A DNA stretch of 64,000 nt from contig JAVTVJ010000070.1 of assembly GCA_034509425.1 (NCBI GenBank), forward strand, positions 1,302,001-1,366,000. The letters are read 5' to 3'. The position numbers and the translations under genes are program-made. The notes beneath the pieces were generated by a model. That model was not told the origin of the DNA and searched no databases. It saw only the letters and a list, made by a program, of their open reading frames with translations. Each line of letters opens with the position of its first letter. The first letter of the stretch is position 1. Positions 1 through 14,200 of this stretch are shown here, piece by piece. This DNA comes from Eopsaltria australis (Eukaryota > Chordata > Aves > Passeriformes > Petroicidae).

Positions 1-3000
1 GAATTATGTAATTAACACAATTAATAGAGAAAATGGGACAGAGAAAAAGAGCTAGGGGAGAGGAAAGGTGAGCAATACACTTATATATGATTTGCACATA
101 ATACAAGAATTATGAGACAATAGAGAAGCTGTCTTAGACAGAAGGTTGAAATTAAAGAACTGAAATGCAGAAGTCTTTTCGCTGCAAAATGATGTTGTGA
201 GAGTAAATAACTTCATCCAAGGGTGCAACAAAAAAATACGAGAAGACCTGTGACCTTTGGAGCAGAGTTTTCCAGATTGTCCTGGGCAAGCATATTACTA
301 AGTGGAAAAGCACCGAGTTGACCATATTCTTAATTCTTTCTCAAATAATTTTTATTCTCATTTAACTTGTTCTGGAAAACTCTTTCATACAGTATTACAC
401 TTTAGTGTAAGCTTAAAATTGACATCCTTGCAGTCTGGGTGAACTCACACAGTAGGAGACACATTGCAGAAAATAAGCATGTTGAAATCTGTATCTACAT
501 AATATTATGCTAAAATTTCTTCACCTTCTATGCATTCCTTCTCAGTTAGCATGCCTCCAGCATCTGCTGGAATCCTCGTTCCCTGCTGCTGGACATAAAA
601 AGTACTAAGTAGACTTACTGTATTAGTACTAAGATTGACAGAAAGTCCCAAGGCTTCTGTGTATTAAGTGCACAGACTCCGTTAAAACACAAATAGAAAA
701 GATAAAACAGATAAACTCTATTTCATTAAAAATTAAATTTAACTTGGATTCAGCAACTGATGGGTTGTTTCTCTCAGTTTAAACCCACAGTCAGTATGAT
801 ACATCAGTGCAGAAGATTTTTAAGATAGAAAAAACCATGACTAAGCCAATGGAAAGTGCTTAGCTTAGAACAAATTTCATGAGCATCTAGCAGATCTCCA
901 ACAATCACCTTGCTTTATTTGGCTTACCATTTTAAAATTAGCTTACTCTCCTGAAAGAATGTCCTTTTAAAACCAAAATCCTACTGAGAATTCATTTCTT
1001 TCTTACTTATTTTTTGCCCCCAATGTGAACCACAGACATTCCTCCAGATCTCCTTGAAGTTTTGGTGAATTGGATGACCTCACCTTGAAAAGAAGGTTGT
1101 CTGGGGGGAGGATGGTGGAGAGGAGGAATTAATGCCACCTGTAGCACAGACTTCTGGGGAGAACTTGTTTATGTCATCTGGCAACATTTCAGCTGTGTCA
1201 GCAGCCAGGTTTAGCCTGTGGCTGTGCTCACCTTCGGCTGTCATCCTGACACACCCAGCTGGAGACCTGCATCCTCTTCTCACCTAACCCAGCAGGGCAG
1301 ATGTCTGTGTTGATAACCTTTGCAGAGGAGCTGTGGTTTGGTTCCTCACCTCTGCAATGGGACTTCGTGGTATAACTCTGTCCCACTGTGTTTTCTGAGA
1401 ACGTGCTCAGTAATATTTGTAAAGTTATTTGGGAAATGTAGGTGGAAGAGAAGGAGCTATAGACTTAAACAGATGTTTTTCCTTTCACATGCCTTCATTT
1501 GTGAATTGCTACTGAATGGGATGAAGCATGACAGTAAATTTCTGTTTAAAACTGAATGCAAACTATTTCTTCTCTGTCTTCAAGGCATTTTGGCATCTGA
1601 GCTTACAAACCATAGGTCAAGATTTGTGCAGTTCAATTTTCACACCTGCATTGGGGATTTTGGAGGCCCTGGGCATTTATGGCCAAAGCTTCCTCACTGG
1701 GAATTTGAGACCAGGTTTGCAGCCATTCCAGTTCTCCTTCAGTTTTCCCCAGATGAGAACTGGAAACTCTGTCTGCTCAGTCATTGGTAGATGAGGAAAT
1801 GGCTCAGTTTTAGCACTTACATCCAGTTGGCAAACCTTTGAAGTTAATTTGCTTCCACAGCAATTTTTATCATGATGAACTGGATTTTCCATGAGTACAG
1901 CTTCCCACCAGCAAATTTTCAATCAGCTTTGCATTGGCACTGTACCTTGTGAAGATTTTACAAAATTAATTCAGTGGTTTAGTTTTCTGCCTGAGGAACT
2001 GACTAGTGTTCAGGATGAATATTATTGTACATTCTTAATTAAAAAAAGTTTAAATTATGCTTATCACAAGAGAGGATAATATTTTTAAAGCTAATTTTCT
2101 TGATTTTAATATTAGTATGAGAATGGGATAAATATTTCTAGAAATATCCTTGTGTCTAAAATTTTCACCTAGGCTTTAAGTCAGATGTTTTTCTTGTGTT
2201 TTTGTAAGTTTTCTTTAGATTCTTTTGAGAAAGGCCTCATCAGCCTCATTCTTTGGTTTCACTGGATGATGCCAATTTATAAGAGTAGGGGATTGACTCC
2301 ATATGCTTATCTTAGGAAAGTTTAGGATTTGTAAAGGTGTTTCTTTGCACTGTAGCCCTCTAAATGGACAAATCTGTAGCAATGCTGCAGGCACAGTGTG
2401 CTTCCACTGATCAAAAATAGATACCTGCATAGTAGAGATGTACACATGCTCTTTAGTCATCAAATCTTTACAGAGAGAAAGAGAAGTAGGCATTTGCTGC
2501 ATGAGATTCTTCTCAGTAAAGGAAACATCTAACAAGGGGTGCATTTACTGTACCCTAGAAGTGCCTGCTTTGTGATGAGCTGAGCCATAGCTGATGTGAG
2601 ACCCCATCTTAGCACTCCAGGCTTTGTTTTCAGTGGAACATTTTGGTTTTGCTGGGGACTGGGTTCTTTGTCTGTCACATATGGCTGTTGCAGGGCACTG
2701 ATACCGTGTTATGCTTCTGGGCTGAATCAGAGAATCTAGAGAAATTTTACAATCATCACTGAATTTTCCTTGATCATCCTTCCCTGTGCTGTTCAATTGA
2801 GCTGAAAAGTGAGTTTGACACATTTCTCCACTGCTCCAGAAATCCTGCTCACTGTGGCACTATTCCTTAGGTTTGTCTTAGGATCTCACACTGTTGAATT
2901 AAGATGCTATTCAGAAAAGGAGCTACTTGTGCTTCCAGCTAACACATCCCACTAATTGAAGTGTGTGATGAGCCAGCTGGGTGGCTGAATTGGACCTTCT

Positions 3001-4029
3001 TTGCCAGCCCAGTGCTGTATGACCTTCTGGAGAGACAGTCAGTGCTGAAGTCACTACAGAGGACAGCTTAGTTTGCTCTTGTGTGTGGAGGATACTCCCA
3101 GCTTCACAATTTCACTGAAGAGAGGATCCACTTTATTCCATCTTTAGCTCCTATATTTACAGATCAGCACTGAGCTCTCTAAAGCCCTATTATCCCTCCA
3201 TGAGGGTATTCCTTATGATTTGCAGTGATCAGATGCTTGGTACCCTTATTTTTAACCCCTGACTGCAATTAAAACAAACAAAAGAAAGCTGAGGTTTACC
3301 CTCATTTGTCTTGATCTAGAAATGTCAAATAAACATGTTGTCCTCTGCAGGTCTCAGTCAGTCGTGGATCCTGGGGTGCTGAAACGCATGGATAAGAATG
3401 AGGAAGAAAACATGCAGCCTTTGCTTTCACTTGACTAACACTTTTTGAGCATTGGACATGAACTGAGGTGGAAGGCACTGCCTCTCAGCAACAAGCAAAT
3501 CATTGGGAAAGAGTGTAACAGCTGGAATCCTATTTACTCATGTTAATGTAGCATATTGGCAGCAGGTGTTACTATTCTGCCTGAATTCTGGATGCCCTTT
3601 GGTGAAAAAGAAGTGGAGAAAAAAAGAAAATGAAATAAAAAAGAAAAGGAATCAATAATTTATTCTGTAAGTGCCAACTTGTTTGTAAATACAATATAAT
3701 CCTCCAATTTTACTTTGTAAGTTATGGTAAACAAGTGCTATGGAAATGAGTGACTATTAAATATGCCAGTGAAGTGCACCATAAAAAAAGAGAAGAAAAC
3801 GTGTGTGTTCTCACATGCACGCACACAGACACAGAGAGAAACATACTGAACAAAGGAAAATATAAAAGCCAATTAAATATTGTCCTTCCTATGGGAAGCC
3901 AACTAGTACATTGACTGCTGGGGTTTTTCTGCAATGCTCACATAGTGTGCTAAGATAAAGAGGGAATATAAGAATTTGGGATATTTCCTAACTGGAGGAA
4001 TTCGTTTCTCAAATAACACTGGGGCTTAT
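1..4029. other. No gene seen; AT-rich unique sequence
   Basis: I see no gene, RNA gene or recognisable repeat family here. Open frames are short, start at arbitrary methionines and resemble no protein I know. Positions 1080-1310 and 2560-2830 are somewhat richer in G and C but show no exon-like structure that I can defend. An A-rich purine tract lies at about 3605-3650. Confidence 0.6.
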
Positions 4030-4077
4030 GATTGTGATTTAGCATAAACCATGGATTGTGATTTAGCATAAACCATG
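4030..4077. repeat. Two perfect tandem copies of a 24-bp unit
   Basis: A 24-bp unit starting gattgtgattta and ending aaaccatg occurs at 4030-4053 and again at 4054-4077 with no mismatch. The following sequence starts to repeat the unit (gcattgtgag) and then diverges. This fits a recent local slippage duplication and gives no sign of function. Confidence 0.95.
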
Positions 4078-7000
4078 TGCATTGTGAGAAAGATCACAGG
4101 TGAACTGGAACCACCTCTTGAATAGCTTTGTTGTTTAGTTGTATGGATCTCTGAGGTTTCTTCCCTAACTTTTCATTTACACAAGTAGTCTGGCTTGGTA
4201 CCGTAATCTGGGTGTTGTAATGTGAGACACATTGGAGTTACTTCTCCTGCGTTTTAGGTGCGCATCAAGAATTTTTCTGGAACTCTGTTCTCCCTTGGAG
4301 TGAGACATTAGTCCTCTAAATACAGTGTAATAACCAGTATCTGAAAGTAAAGCCTGGCAGCAGAGGTTAATCACTGAATCTTGTGCACTGGGAGACTGGG
4401 TACATATATATATTTTTACCAATCTCTGACAAGCATACAAAGTGACATTGTTAGATAAGTATATTTCATTGAAGGTTTGTACAAGAAATCATACCTATTC
4501 AATGTACTTAGATATATTATAGATTGTATATTGAGACACTGTCATTATTAATATAGTAAAACTTTCCATAGATCAACAGCATCTCACTCCAAGCAAGGAG
4601 TTATATGAATAAGTTGTAGTCAAACATCTCAGCCTATAGTTTAGAACACCTTTGTTTTGGTTGTAGTGTAACTGTATATATTGAACATGTGCCATAATAG
4701 AGAAATACATTTTACCTCAAAAGGACAACAGGTTTCACTAGAGATTGGGTAAATCAGCTGAAACACAGGGGCTGTGTCATCTCTGTGTGCTGGCTGATGT
4801 GTGTGCAGCCTGTGGTATGCTGAGGCGAGAATGTAATTTCTTATTGGGACTTAAATCGACAGTCAGAGTGGGAAGACAAACACAGTGCCCAGCAAGACAT
4901 TTGAATAATTAGAGATATTGTAAGAGCATGTTCAGGCAGTGCAGGGATTAGTTAAGAAAACACTGACCACAGTGGAGGTTATAGCTCACGGCAGCCCTGC
5001 CTCCCACGTGTTAGAGTTTAAAACATTTCTTCCATCACCTCAGTGATCAGTGAAGTTGCGAAGTTAGTGGCTGCAGGTCACCTCTCCTCTTCCAGGATGA
5101 TTACAGCTGTAAGATTTGGTAGGCAGAGTTAAGAGTGGAGAGTGAAATCTTTAAAGTCTGTCGTCTCGAGTTTAGCTGTAACTCCTGTGGTGGCAGCTTC
5201 AGCATTTCTCAGGGCTGAGACGACCCTGACTCTTCCAGCATCACCCTTGATTAGCACAGGTAACACACAGATAAAGCTTTCCTACTTCACAGGTCATTAG
5301 CAGCACTGATAAATAGTGTACGCCCTAATACGCCATCACCCTGCAGGAACTTGTCTGAACAACTCATTGCCTTTCTGCTTTCCTAATTCTGTTTTCATTA
5401 TATGTTAGGAAATGCAGAGAGGAAGGATATGAAGCCTGAACTTCTTATCAGTCTGTCCTACAAGTTGTCAGTAGTAGATACTGTTCTAATACTACTTCTG
5501 TGGTTTGAGAGACTTGAAAAAATGGTCAGTTCTTATATACTATTTTATTCAGTTCTATTTTTCACATTCCTTGTAAAATCATGCTGTATAAGTGAGATAT
5601 GTCTCCAGTATTTGCATAAGTGCCATATTTGAATGTATGTTATATATTTCCACACTTCTGGTTAGTAGAATAGTATATTGTCATTGTTATGATTTTAAAA
5701 TTCTTATCAGATAAAACTAAAACATCAGCAGAAATTTTCTCCTTACAAGGGCTTCAGGATTTAGTCAGTACTCCACATGTATACAAGCTGTGACACAGTG
5801 GTGATCAAAATCTTCATGGATCCTTTTAGATACATGGGCCAGAGTTTGGTGTAAGACAGCAGAATGCTGATTTCAGAGTACACCACCTGTCTAATCAAAA
5901 AATGCAAATCTGTTCCACTGTATGAAGCTTAAAATTTGTTTTGAAGCTTATAAATTTTTGTTTGAAACTCCTTTATTTGTGCAGTTAACTAATTTATGTA
6001 ATATTTTCTGATGCCTGATTTCAGTTTTAAGGTAATGAGTATTAATACATTCTTTCCAGAAAGTGAGAGTAGGATATAATTTTGTGTAACTGGGACCTCA
6101 TCTCTCAGCAAGAATAAAATTGTTTTTTCAATAAGATTCTCTGTTAAAGAGTTGGGCTACAGGTCTTCTTGGCTGCAGCTTTTTTTTCACTGAAGCAGAT
6201 TCTGACAGTGGTAATTGCAGTTGTGACATTGAAAAAGAATATGAAAATGGGTAAGAGAAATAAATATGCTTTACCTGCTCTCAGTATTCTTTGAAGGCAT
6301 TTCTCTTTTACATATCAGGGTACATAAAGGGTTCCACTTTTCTTGTAGAAAATCTTTATAGGTAGTTCAATTTTTATTAGATGAATTTGGATTGAAAGCT
6401 TTTTCCAATCTTTATTACCATAGGAGTTGCTGTCTAATTTTTATAGCAGAATTGAAGTGCTAAAAACAGAATGCAGATGCTTGGGAGGAACTCCTTAATT
6501 TCTTACCTTTCTTGTGTATTGGGTAGAATAAAACCTTGTTGTAATTATGCATGCTGATATGCATATAAAAATATCCTGCAATATGAGGAACTTAGTGGAG
6601 AAACTGGATATACCTGTCCAACTACGTAAAAAAAAAAGGAGGAAAAAAAAGGTGTAAAAATTGATAGTTTTGGGCCTTTGCTAAGATCTAAAAATATCCT
6701 CTTACATGATGACTTTTCCAAGACACAAATGTTTAAAAATATATGTGAAAGTTATGGAAACCTCCATGACCAAAACCTCCTTGTAATCAGAGATGTCAGT
6801 AGACTCTTGGCTTTATAGAGACAGGTAATCAGACCCACTAAGCTCCAATAAATACACAGACTCCCAATAGTTATTAGTTGTAAAATAGTTTGAGATGTCT
6901 TTACAGAAATGTAAATTTACTGTATAGCATATTTAAAAAGATGTTTTTTGCACTCTACCAACATGCTATGGCTAGTCACAAACTGAACACAGAATTAAAG

Positions 7001-7699
7001 AAACGAGGAGTAAAAGGGACCTCAAGAGGTCACTGATATGTGGAGGAGCAGATTCACTTTAATGTCGCTCTCAAATGTTTTAGCTCAGTACCTTGCATGG
7101 AATGCTCTTTGTATTATTTAATCACAGTCACAGCCAAACCTAAGCATATTACCTGAAAAAATTGTAACCTGACAATATTTTGTTCATACCTTTTATTATT
7201 TTCCTGTTCTGTTTGGGAAATTAAAGTTTGTCAAGCATCATAAGAACTACCATTCAGCATTACTTGGAAAACACCTTGCAATAAGCTTGGCTCATATCCC
7301 TATTATTATATTGTTTCTTTTGTTATTATTGATGTATATATTTGTCAAGTTTTTTGGTAAAGTCATGTTTGAAAGAGCATGCAAGAGAGAAAAAACCAAA
7401 ATCAATCAGGCTTCAGGATTTTATTGAGAATATTAAAATGGGATTTTAGGGGAATGCTGAGTTTGGATTTTGTAATCTTTAGTTGCCTCTGGGGGATGTC
7501 CTGCTGAACTATTGGCAGTGTTGGGTTTCGAGACAAATTTGGAAGATAAATATCAATATGAAAGACAAGAGCAAAGGTCTCGAAGGACTGTACTGAAAAA
7601 AACAATCACATGGCTGGCTGGATCAAGCCTGTATAAAGAAAAGTATTTTGCAAGTAGCTTGTGAGTGTGTACTTCTGGTGCTGAGAATAGTTCTTCTGT
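4078..7699. other. No gene seen; AT-rich unique sequence
   Basis: Nothing recognisable. Reading frames are under 90 codons and look random. Short A-runs occur near 6630-6660. No repeat family was identified. Confidence 0.6.
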
Positions 7700-7795
7700 C
7701 CACGAACTTCAGAACACTCTGTGATACTGAGAAAATAATAGTTATCCCATTTCTAAGGTAGCAAAACAGAAACACAGCAAGTTAGAGACATATCT
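7700..7795 (-). mobile_element. Probable old MIR SINE fragment
   Basis: Read on the plus strand, this matches the reverse complement of the 3' half of a MIR element: an AACACTC...TGTGA stretch, then AATAATAGTTATCCCATTT, then a GAAACACAG-like stretch. This corresponds to the tail and post-core part of MIR, so the element lies on the minus strand. The copy is heavily diverged and has no clear ends. The match is from memory of the family and could be a related CORE-SINE or an L2 3' end. Confidence 0.5.
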
Positions 7796-10663
7796 CAATG
7801 GAAGACATTTTTCTATATAGCAAAGATGACACTTTGATCACTCAGTCTGATTTTAACCACAGGAGAGAAAATAATGTGTCCCTCTTTGGGGTAAGAAGGT
7901 CCTATTGTCATGTCACTCATGTCTGGTTTCTTTAGAACACTTTACATGAGACCTTTGCAAACCAGGGGTGATTTGCTTTCCTGTGGAGTTAAATCTGAAT
8001 GTACATTTAACCATTTCTGCTGAGGGAATGGCAAAAAGGGAGTATATCCCCCAAACGAAATGTCTTTCTTCCCTTTCTGATTGTTGAGAAGAAAGGTAGT
8101 TTAATCCAAAGACTCCCAAAAGGAAACTGTCCCATAAAGAATTCTGAACTCGATCAGGGATGAAAGAAGTTGCTTTTTTCCCATTAACTCTACAAGGAGC
8201 ATCAACATTTTGTTTAGAGGCATGCTCAGGTGACCCCAAATGAAAGTGCAAGCCAGGTAGATAGAATCCCACGTCCTGTATTGCCTTGTAACCTTGAATA
8301 ATCCTGTGTCAAAGATCTTTATTTAGCAGATTGACTTGGACATTCCCTTCAGTCTGCATTTCAGGTTTCAGTTGTGTGGGAATTTTTTTCCTATCAGCTT
8401 TTGGGATCTTCATTTGTTTCCTTCATAAGGGTGTGTTGGCACAAAACAGTGTTGACCCCTGTTGGATTGCACACTTTGAGAAGTGGCTTTGTTGTTAAAA
8501 AATAACTACTTGTGCAGTGCTGGGCAGTGGTGAAGCTGAAACATAGGTCACAAGTTCCCACTATTTTGTCACTCCTCTGCCAGTGTTTTGTGTGTGTAAA
8601 CTGCTTTGATTGAAAAAAGACATGCGTTAACACTTGCATGATATGAATTTAAAAATAGAGAAAAAAAGAGGTTTTCACAGTGAGTTCAAAATCTGAATTG
8701 ATGCTATTGCTGTGGAATCTTAAGGGAGGGGGGGCACTGCACACAGGTGAAATAGAGAGACTTCCAAGGGAATAAGCTGATAATACCTTGTGGTACATGT
8801 TTTGTTAAAATGTGGCCAAAGTATTTTGTCTGTGGAGACGGTGGTCAGCCATATCTGTTCTCTCTGAATCAGTGGCTTACAACAAGTCCTCTCTAATAAA
8901 GGTATGACAAAGCTTCCTTTTGTAGAGAATTCACTTCCAGAAAATTGACATATCTGTCAATTTGCAGTAGACAAATGGCGGGAGTTAATTAGGATTTTTA
9001 TTTGATATGGAGATGCTGCTGTGATTCCTTAAAGAGGCTGTCGCATCATCAGCAACAAACAGCAGTGCCTAAAGGCAGGCATCTCAAATCAGGTCCCTCG
9101 GTTAATAAAAATTTAAGAGTAGAAAAAATCAAGGGAAGACATAATAGAAGATGATAAAACACAATAATAAAAAAAAATCAAAACAGAAGCAAGCTTGCAG
9201 TGGAAAGCTCTGTGAATGGCAAAAGTTATGTGATAGAATTTGCGTTAACTCTTCCAATAAATTAATCAGTAGCCTATTATGAGCCCTCCTTCTACATTAT
9301 AAACAGAATTTCCATTTCTCACACGATTTACCACGTATGGCCATGATGCAATTTCCTGAATCTTTAGAAAGTGTTTGAGTTACCATATGAAATGGTAGGT
9401 GCTGTAGCTGAGCTTGTGAGCATGGTTTAAGGGATCAGAACACGACAGCAGAGCCTCACCTGGAGATGAGTCTCAGGAATATGAGAAGTTCTGTGTCCTG
9501 CCTGGCTGAAGAAGTCGTAGAGGGAGAGAATGAAAGGAGCCCTATGGCTGTAGGGAAGGTGGCAGGCCTATGGAGAAAACAACATTTAGGAGTTGGAGTG
9601 AACTGGTTAACCATTTTAATAGTGAGAGAGGCTTTTGCCTGCTCAGTAATATAAGAGAGGACTTACAAACCCCATGACACATCTGCCATCAGGAAAGAGA
9701 GATAACATACTTCTTACTTTCCCACACAAACTCGGTTTCAATATATGCTAAACCTAAAGTGCCTCTGCTGCTGCTGTTTCCACAGTAGCTCCTAGGATGT
9801 GGGTATCATGTAGCATGCAGGAGCCAGAAGGTAAACCCCCCCACCCTGTCCATAGGAAGAGAAGGGAGGGATGTATTCTGCAAGACCCTGCTGCAGAGAA
9901 AATGCTGTGGGAGAATTCAGCACGTGCTCGAGTTACAGCCTGCCTTGCCCTCACATCAGGATCAGCACCTACTCTGTGGAAAGCTGTGGGTGGATGTGGC
10001 GTGGGAATCTTCCCTGCCAACCTCCGTGTCTTGTGCTAATTAAGCAGCCTTTCAGCTGTAGCTGGTGATCTGTGTCCCATGTCTCTAAACAGTGCTGCTG
10101 GTGATGTTAATTGTAGCCATTAGTCACTCAGAGCACAGATGATTTAAAGGAAACTGACAACTTTAAGCATTACACTTAATGCCTAAGAATATTAAATTGG
10201 TGATTGTTCCAAGTAATGCCCAAGATTATGATAACCTGAAGACTTCCAGGGTTTGGTTGCATTGTATCCTTGATGGGACTTACTGTATAATCACTTCCTT
10301 GAAGTGTGGTTGGCCCTGAGGTTCACATGCATTTTTGATGCAGCAATGGTAGAAGGAATTAAATAGTAGAAAATGTCATTCCAAAGCTATGAATATGTTC
10401 AGAGGGGCACATTTAGATTACCTGACACTATTAAAAAAAATTGCTTTGCGGTTTGCTAGTGTTCAGTTTGAGAATAATGGCTCTTTTAAATAATTTGCTT
10501 CTCTAGCTCTTTCACCCTATGGGCTGTTGTGTGAAATGTGTTCTGCAAAACATTCCCAGCTTTTCATCCTTGCTACCCTGCATTCAACAGCATCCTGTCT
10601 TCTGTGTGTACATTCTATGAATAACTGAAGCACTGAAAAAAGAACCTGCTCTTCAGACTAGAT
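7796..10663. other. No gene seen; unique sequence
   Basis: No repeat or coding homology recognised. A GC-richer patch at about 9780-10020 contains overlapping short open frames on both strands, which is expected from composition alone. ATTA-rich sequence at 8970-9000 could hold homeodomain-type sites, but such motifs are common by chance. Confidence 0.55.
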
Positions 10664-10922
10664 CTTGAGGACAAGTATTTTAAATATTTCCCTTGTACTC
10701 TGGTTAACAGGGTGAGATGAAAAATGAGACCAAGGCCAACCACATATGAGGATACAGAACAAAAGAGTCTGTCTAAGAACACTGAAATGTGTTACTTTCC
10801 CCTGAAGTTGTCACTCTTCACAACTACTGCCAACATTTAATCAACAACAGCTCATGTCCCAGTGAAGGCTGTGCACATCATGTTAACTCTGTTGATCCTG
10901 CACTCATGCAAATACAAAAGCA
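10664..10922. repeat. Tandem duplication, copy 1 (259 bp)
   Basis: This segment starts cttgaggacaag and ends acaaaagcac. It is followed directly by a second copy at 10923-11236 with the same start and end. Relative to copy 2 it lacks about eight short stretches of 2 to 20 bases, while the blocks between them are identical. The missing bases account for the whole length difference of 55 bp. Gap-only divergence is unusual for natural decay. Confidence 0.95.
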
Positions 10923-11236
10923 CTTGAGGACAAGTATTTTAAATATTTCCCTTGTATAAATCTCTGGTTAACAGGGTGAGATGAAAAATGAGACCAAGGC
11001 CAACCACATCGTAGAGGAATACAGAACAAAAGAGTCTGTCTAGGAGTGCAGATGAAACAACTCCTATGATTTAATGTGTTACTTTCCCCTGACTGTTAGT
11101 TGTCACTCTTCACGTAGCAACTACTGCCCCAACATTTAATCAACAACAGATTATGGAAGTACTCATGTCCCAGTGAAGGCTGTGCACAAATCATGTTAAC
11201 TCTGTTGATCCTGCACTCATGCAAATACAAAAGCAC
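10923..11236. repeat. Tandem duplication, copy 2 (314 bp)
   Basis: This is the longer copy of the duplication that begins at 10664. It contains all the stretches missing from copy 1, for example taaat near 10957, about 20 bases near 11045-11085 and attatggaagta near 11150. It is probably the intact form of the sequence. No coding or repeat-family homology was seen in the unit. An octamer-like atgcaaat occurs near the end of each copy. Confidence 0.95.
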
Positions 11237-14200
11237 TCACATAATCTATTAATACACCTCTGTTATGAGAATAATGATTAACAGCTAGTCATGGCGACAT
11301 CTAAAATTGCAGACTGGCAGTCTGTGCCTTAAGGCTCTTATTATCTGTAATACTTGCATAGCAGTAACTACCGAATAATATTCTTTTTGCATGCAGCAAT
11401 CTACTTTGGAGCCTTATGGAAAATACTATAGCACCATATCAAAATCCAAAATTAAATTACAGGAGTAATTTACAAACAGTGCTTGTATCCTCAGGATAAA
11501 ATTTGTTTGTTTCTCAGTTTAGTACTGTTAGGACTCAGGGGGTCTGAGATTTGTAAAGCCAGGACAAGTTTATTAATCATGTTCTTTCTCTGTAAAGTTT
11601 GAGTAACTATTCTCTTTTCACAACTTGTTGTCAGTTTGAATTTTATTCTTGGACCTAGTGAAATGGTTAATTTAGATCTGTTGTGTTCTAACCTAAAGAC
11701 TGAAGATAAAGCAACTTTGTGAAACATCACTCTTTATATTGTATATTTAAGTATCACCAGTTCTCTGTGATCAATGGGCTGCTTTGGAGAGTGCTACTAC
11801 TTTAAATCATCATTGGTTATTGAGGAAGGATGACATTCTGTTAAATAAAGTATGACCAAATGAAAATTAAAATACATATATATTTTTGTGTTTGTACATG
11901 GGAGTGTTTGTCTGGCTTCCTTGTGCTAAAACATGTATGGAAGACATACTTTAATTGGATGAACTCCATTTTTTTTACCAAGTTATTGAATGAAAAGTAG
12001 TATGTCAGCATGAAAGTCTGGTGACACTGAATGTCTCTTTCCACCCTGCAGTAAGTTTTAGAGAGTTAACATATTTCATATTTATGACACAATTTTGAAC
12101 TGTCACTTGGAAGCCTCTCTTGTCTCACAAGTGAAGATCATGCGAGGCAAAACAAGAAATGCTCATTTCCCCCTCAAAGATAATTCCTACTTTCCTGCCT
12201 CTAAGCTTCTTCTGTAGAGTGTTCCCTAGCATCCTCTCATGCTCACTGACTTTTCTTTGATACCACATCAGGGAGAAGTGGTATTAGCTCTGCACAGAGA
12301 TGTCCCTTTCTTCAGGAAAATATTTCTGTTCTCAGGAGAGATTAACCAGGGTAGGACAGAGCAGGCTGTGTAGCATTGGAGCACTGCCTGCCAAATGACC
12401 ACATTTCATTCTAGATTTTGTTTTCTACCTGGGAGGGGGAGACCCAGTAAATTACAGTAATATGTTTATGTGCTTCTTTAATGTAATTTTTGTAGTATGC
12501 CTTGCTTTAGACACAAGGACACTTGTTACCTCTTCTGTACATTTTCCATATCTTATCCTTGGTTTACACAGGTTAAAAAAAATAAACAGGCTGCAGTAGC
12601 TTCCTGTTTCACACAATTTCACTAGTGTATGTAGATGCATTCGTTAGGCCAACATGTTGAAAAAATGTTGATGGTTTCTCATCTATGTGGGAATATAGTC
12701 CCTCAGCCCCCAGGTGTTTGTACCCAGTATGTAAGCCATAGTTGCACAAGGGTGTATTTCATCATTACCTAGCTGTACAAGCTACATGTCAATACAGCTC
12801 TCTGCTCCCTTGGAAGCTCCGCACTTGCATCCCTCTGACTGAGCAGAGGTGAAGCCCCTATAACAGTGTGGTTTGCAATGCCTCACTAGAATGTTTTGAG
12901 TTATAACCACTACCCATTTGTATGTTGCCAGGCTGCTTTTCCCTGCAAACCAAGTGATCCCAGTTGTGTGCACCTTTGGTGTGTGTGTGTGTCTGCTTGT
13001 CTCACCCCACCTCTCATGTTGGTCCCCTTCCCTAATGTCGGTTTTCTGTGGAGAAAAGAGGCGTCAAAGCTGACATCTTGTGTTGACGTGTGGCAGCACG
13101 TTGTGATGTGCTCAGGTTGCCTGGCTCTGATGTGGAGCTGGCTGGAGCATCCTGCAGTTCACCTGCGACTCCAGTATCTGCAGTTCTTACCAGAAGAGAC
13201 CAGCCTGTGGGCTGGAGGCTGGGGGAAAGAGTGCCAGACCTGCTTTTGTTCTGAGGGAACTGGGAGGCAGTGGGGACCTACACTAGGGCTACACAGATGT
13301 TTCACACATCTAGTAGGTAGGTGGGCAAAGGAATCCTTTTTGCATCCTGTGACCAGGAGTTCATATACCACTTCCAGTCAAAAGGAGAATGTCAGTGTAA
13401 CTCCCATCAGTGTAGTGGCATGGCCAGGAGGATGTGCAGGAGTATGGGAGTCTTGTCTGTGGAATTAATTACCTATCATGCTACCACAGCTCTGGTGCAG
13501 CCCACACTAGCACTGCATTGATGAAGGGTAGAGGAGCAGATAGCAAAATTGGGAGCTGTGCTAATAATTTCAGTAGTACTGGCAGTGTTTACACAAATCT
13601 GTAAGTATCTGTTGAGCACAATATAAACAAAGTAAGTGTTCACAAAGCTGAAAAATCTCTGTGTCAGTAGCAAATAAAGTATTTTGTCTCATTGCCTGCA
13701 TGGTTCTCGGCAGAGCTGTTTTCATTCCCATGAGCTGAGAAGTGGGGAAAAACAGCCCTTGGCCTTCCAGACGTGTACAGATGGTTGGCTAGTCAAAAGC
13801 CCTTCCAGTACCTGAACCCTGACCAACAGCATCCTCTGGACAGATTACTGGGCTGTCAAGAAATCCTCCTTCCATCATCCATCAGCTTAACTGCTGAAAC
13901 CCCTGGAGATTAGAGACCGAGAAAGTGCCCATGTAGCAAAAATATGTCACACTGCTCAAAATGGAGATAATAATTTTTTTACACTGCCATTCTCTTCTAT
14001 TCAGATACACAACTTTTGCAATCCCTGTCTTTTGTAAAAAGACTCATTAAATTTGCAGAAAAAATATTAATGAAAAAATATTATTTAAGTGTAACTGTTT
14101 AAATTTTCTCTCCAGCCATGGTAATGCTACAGAAAACAGATAATCATAAGATTTGATAGCATTAATTTTCATTTCAGTCTCTGAAAATAAAAACATTTTT

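Noticed and set aside
12896..13468. 190-codon open frame as a gene
   Set aside because: No recognisable domain, biased Cys/Trp content, overlapping frames on the opposite strand and no splice or start context. I mention it only as a stretch to check.
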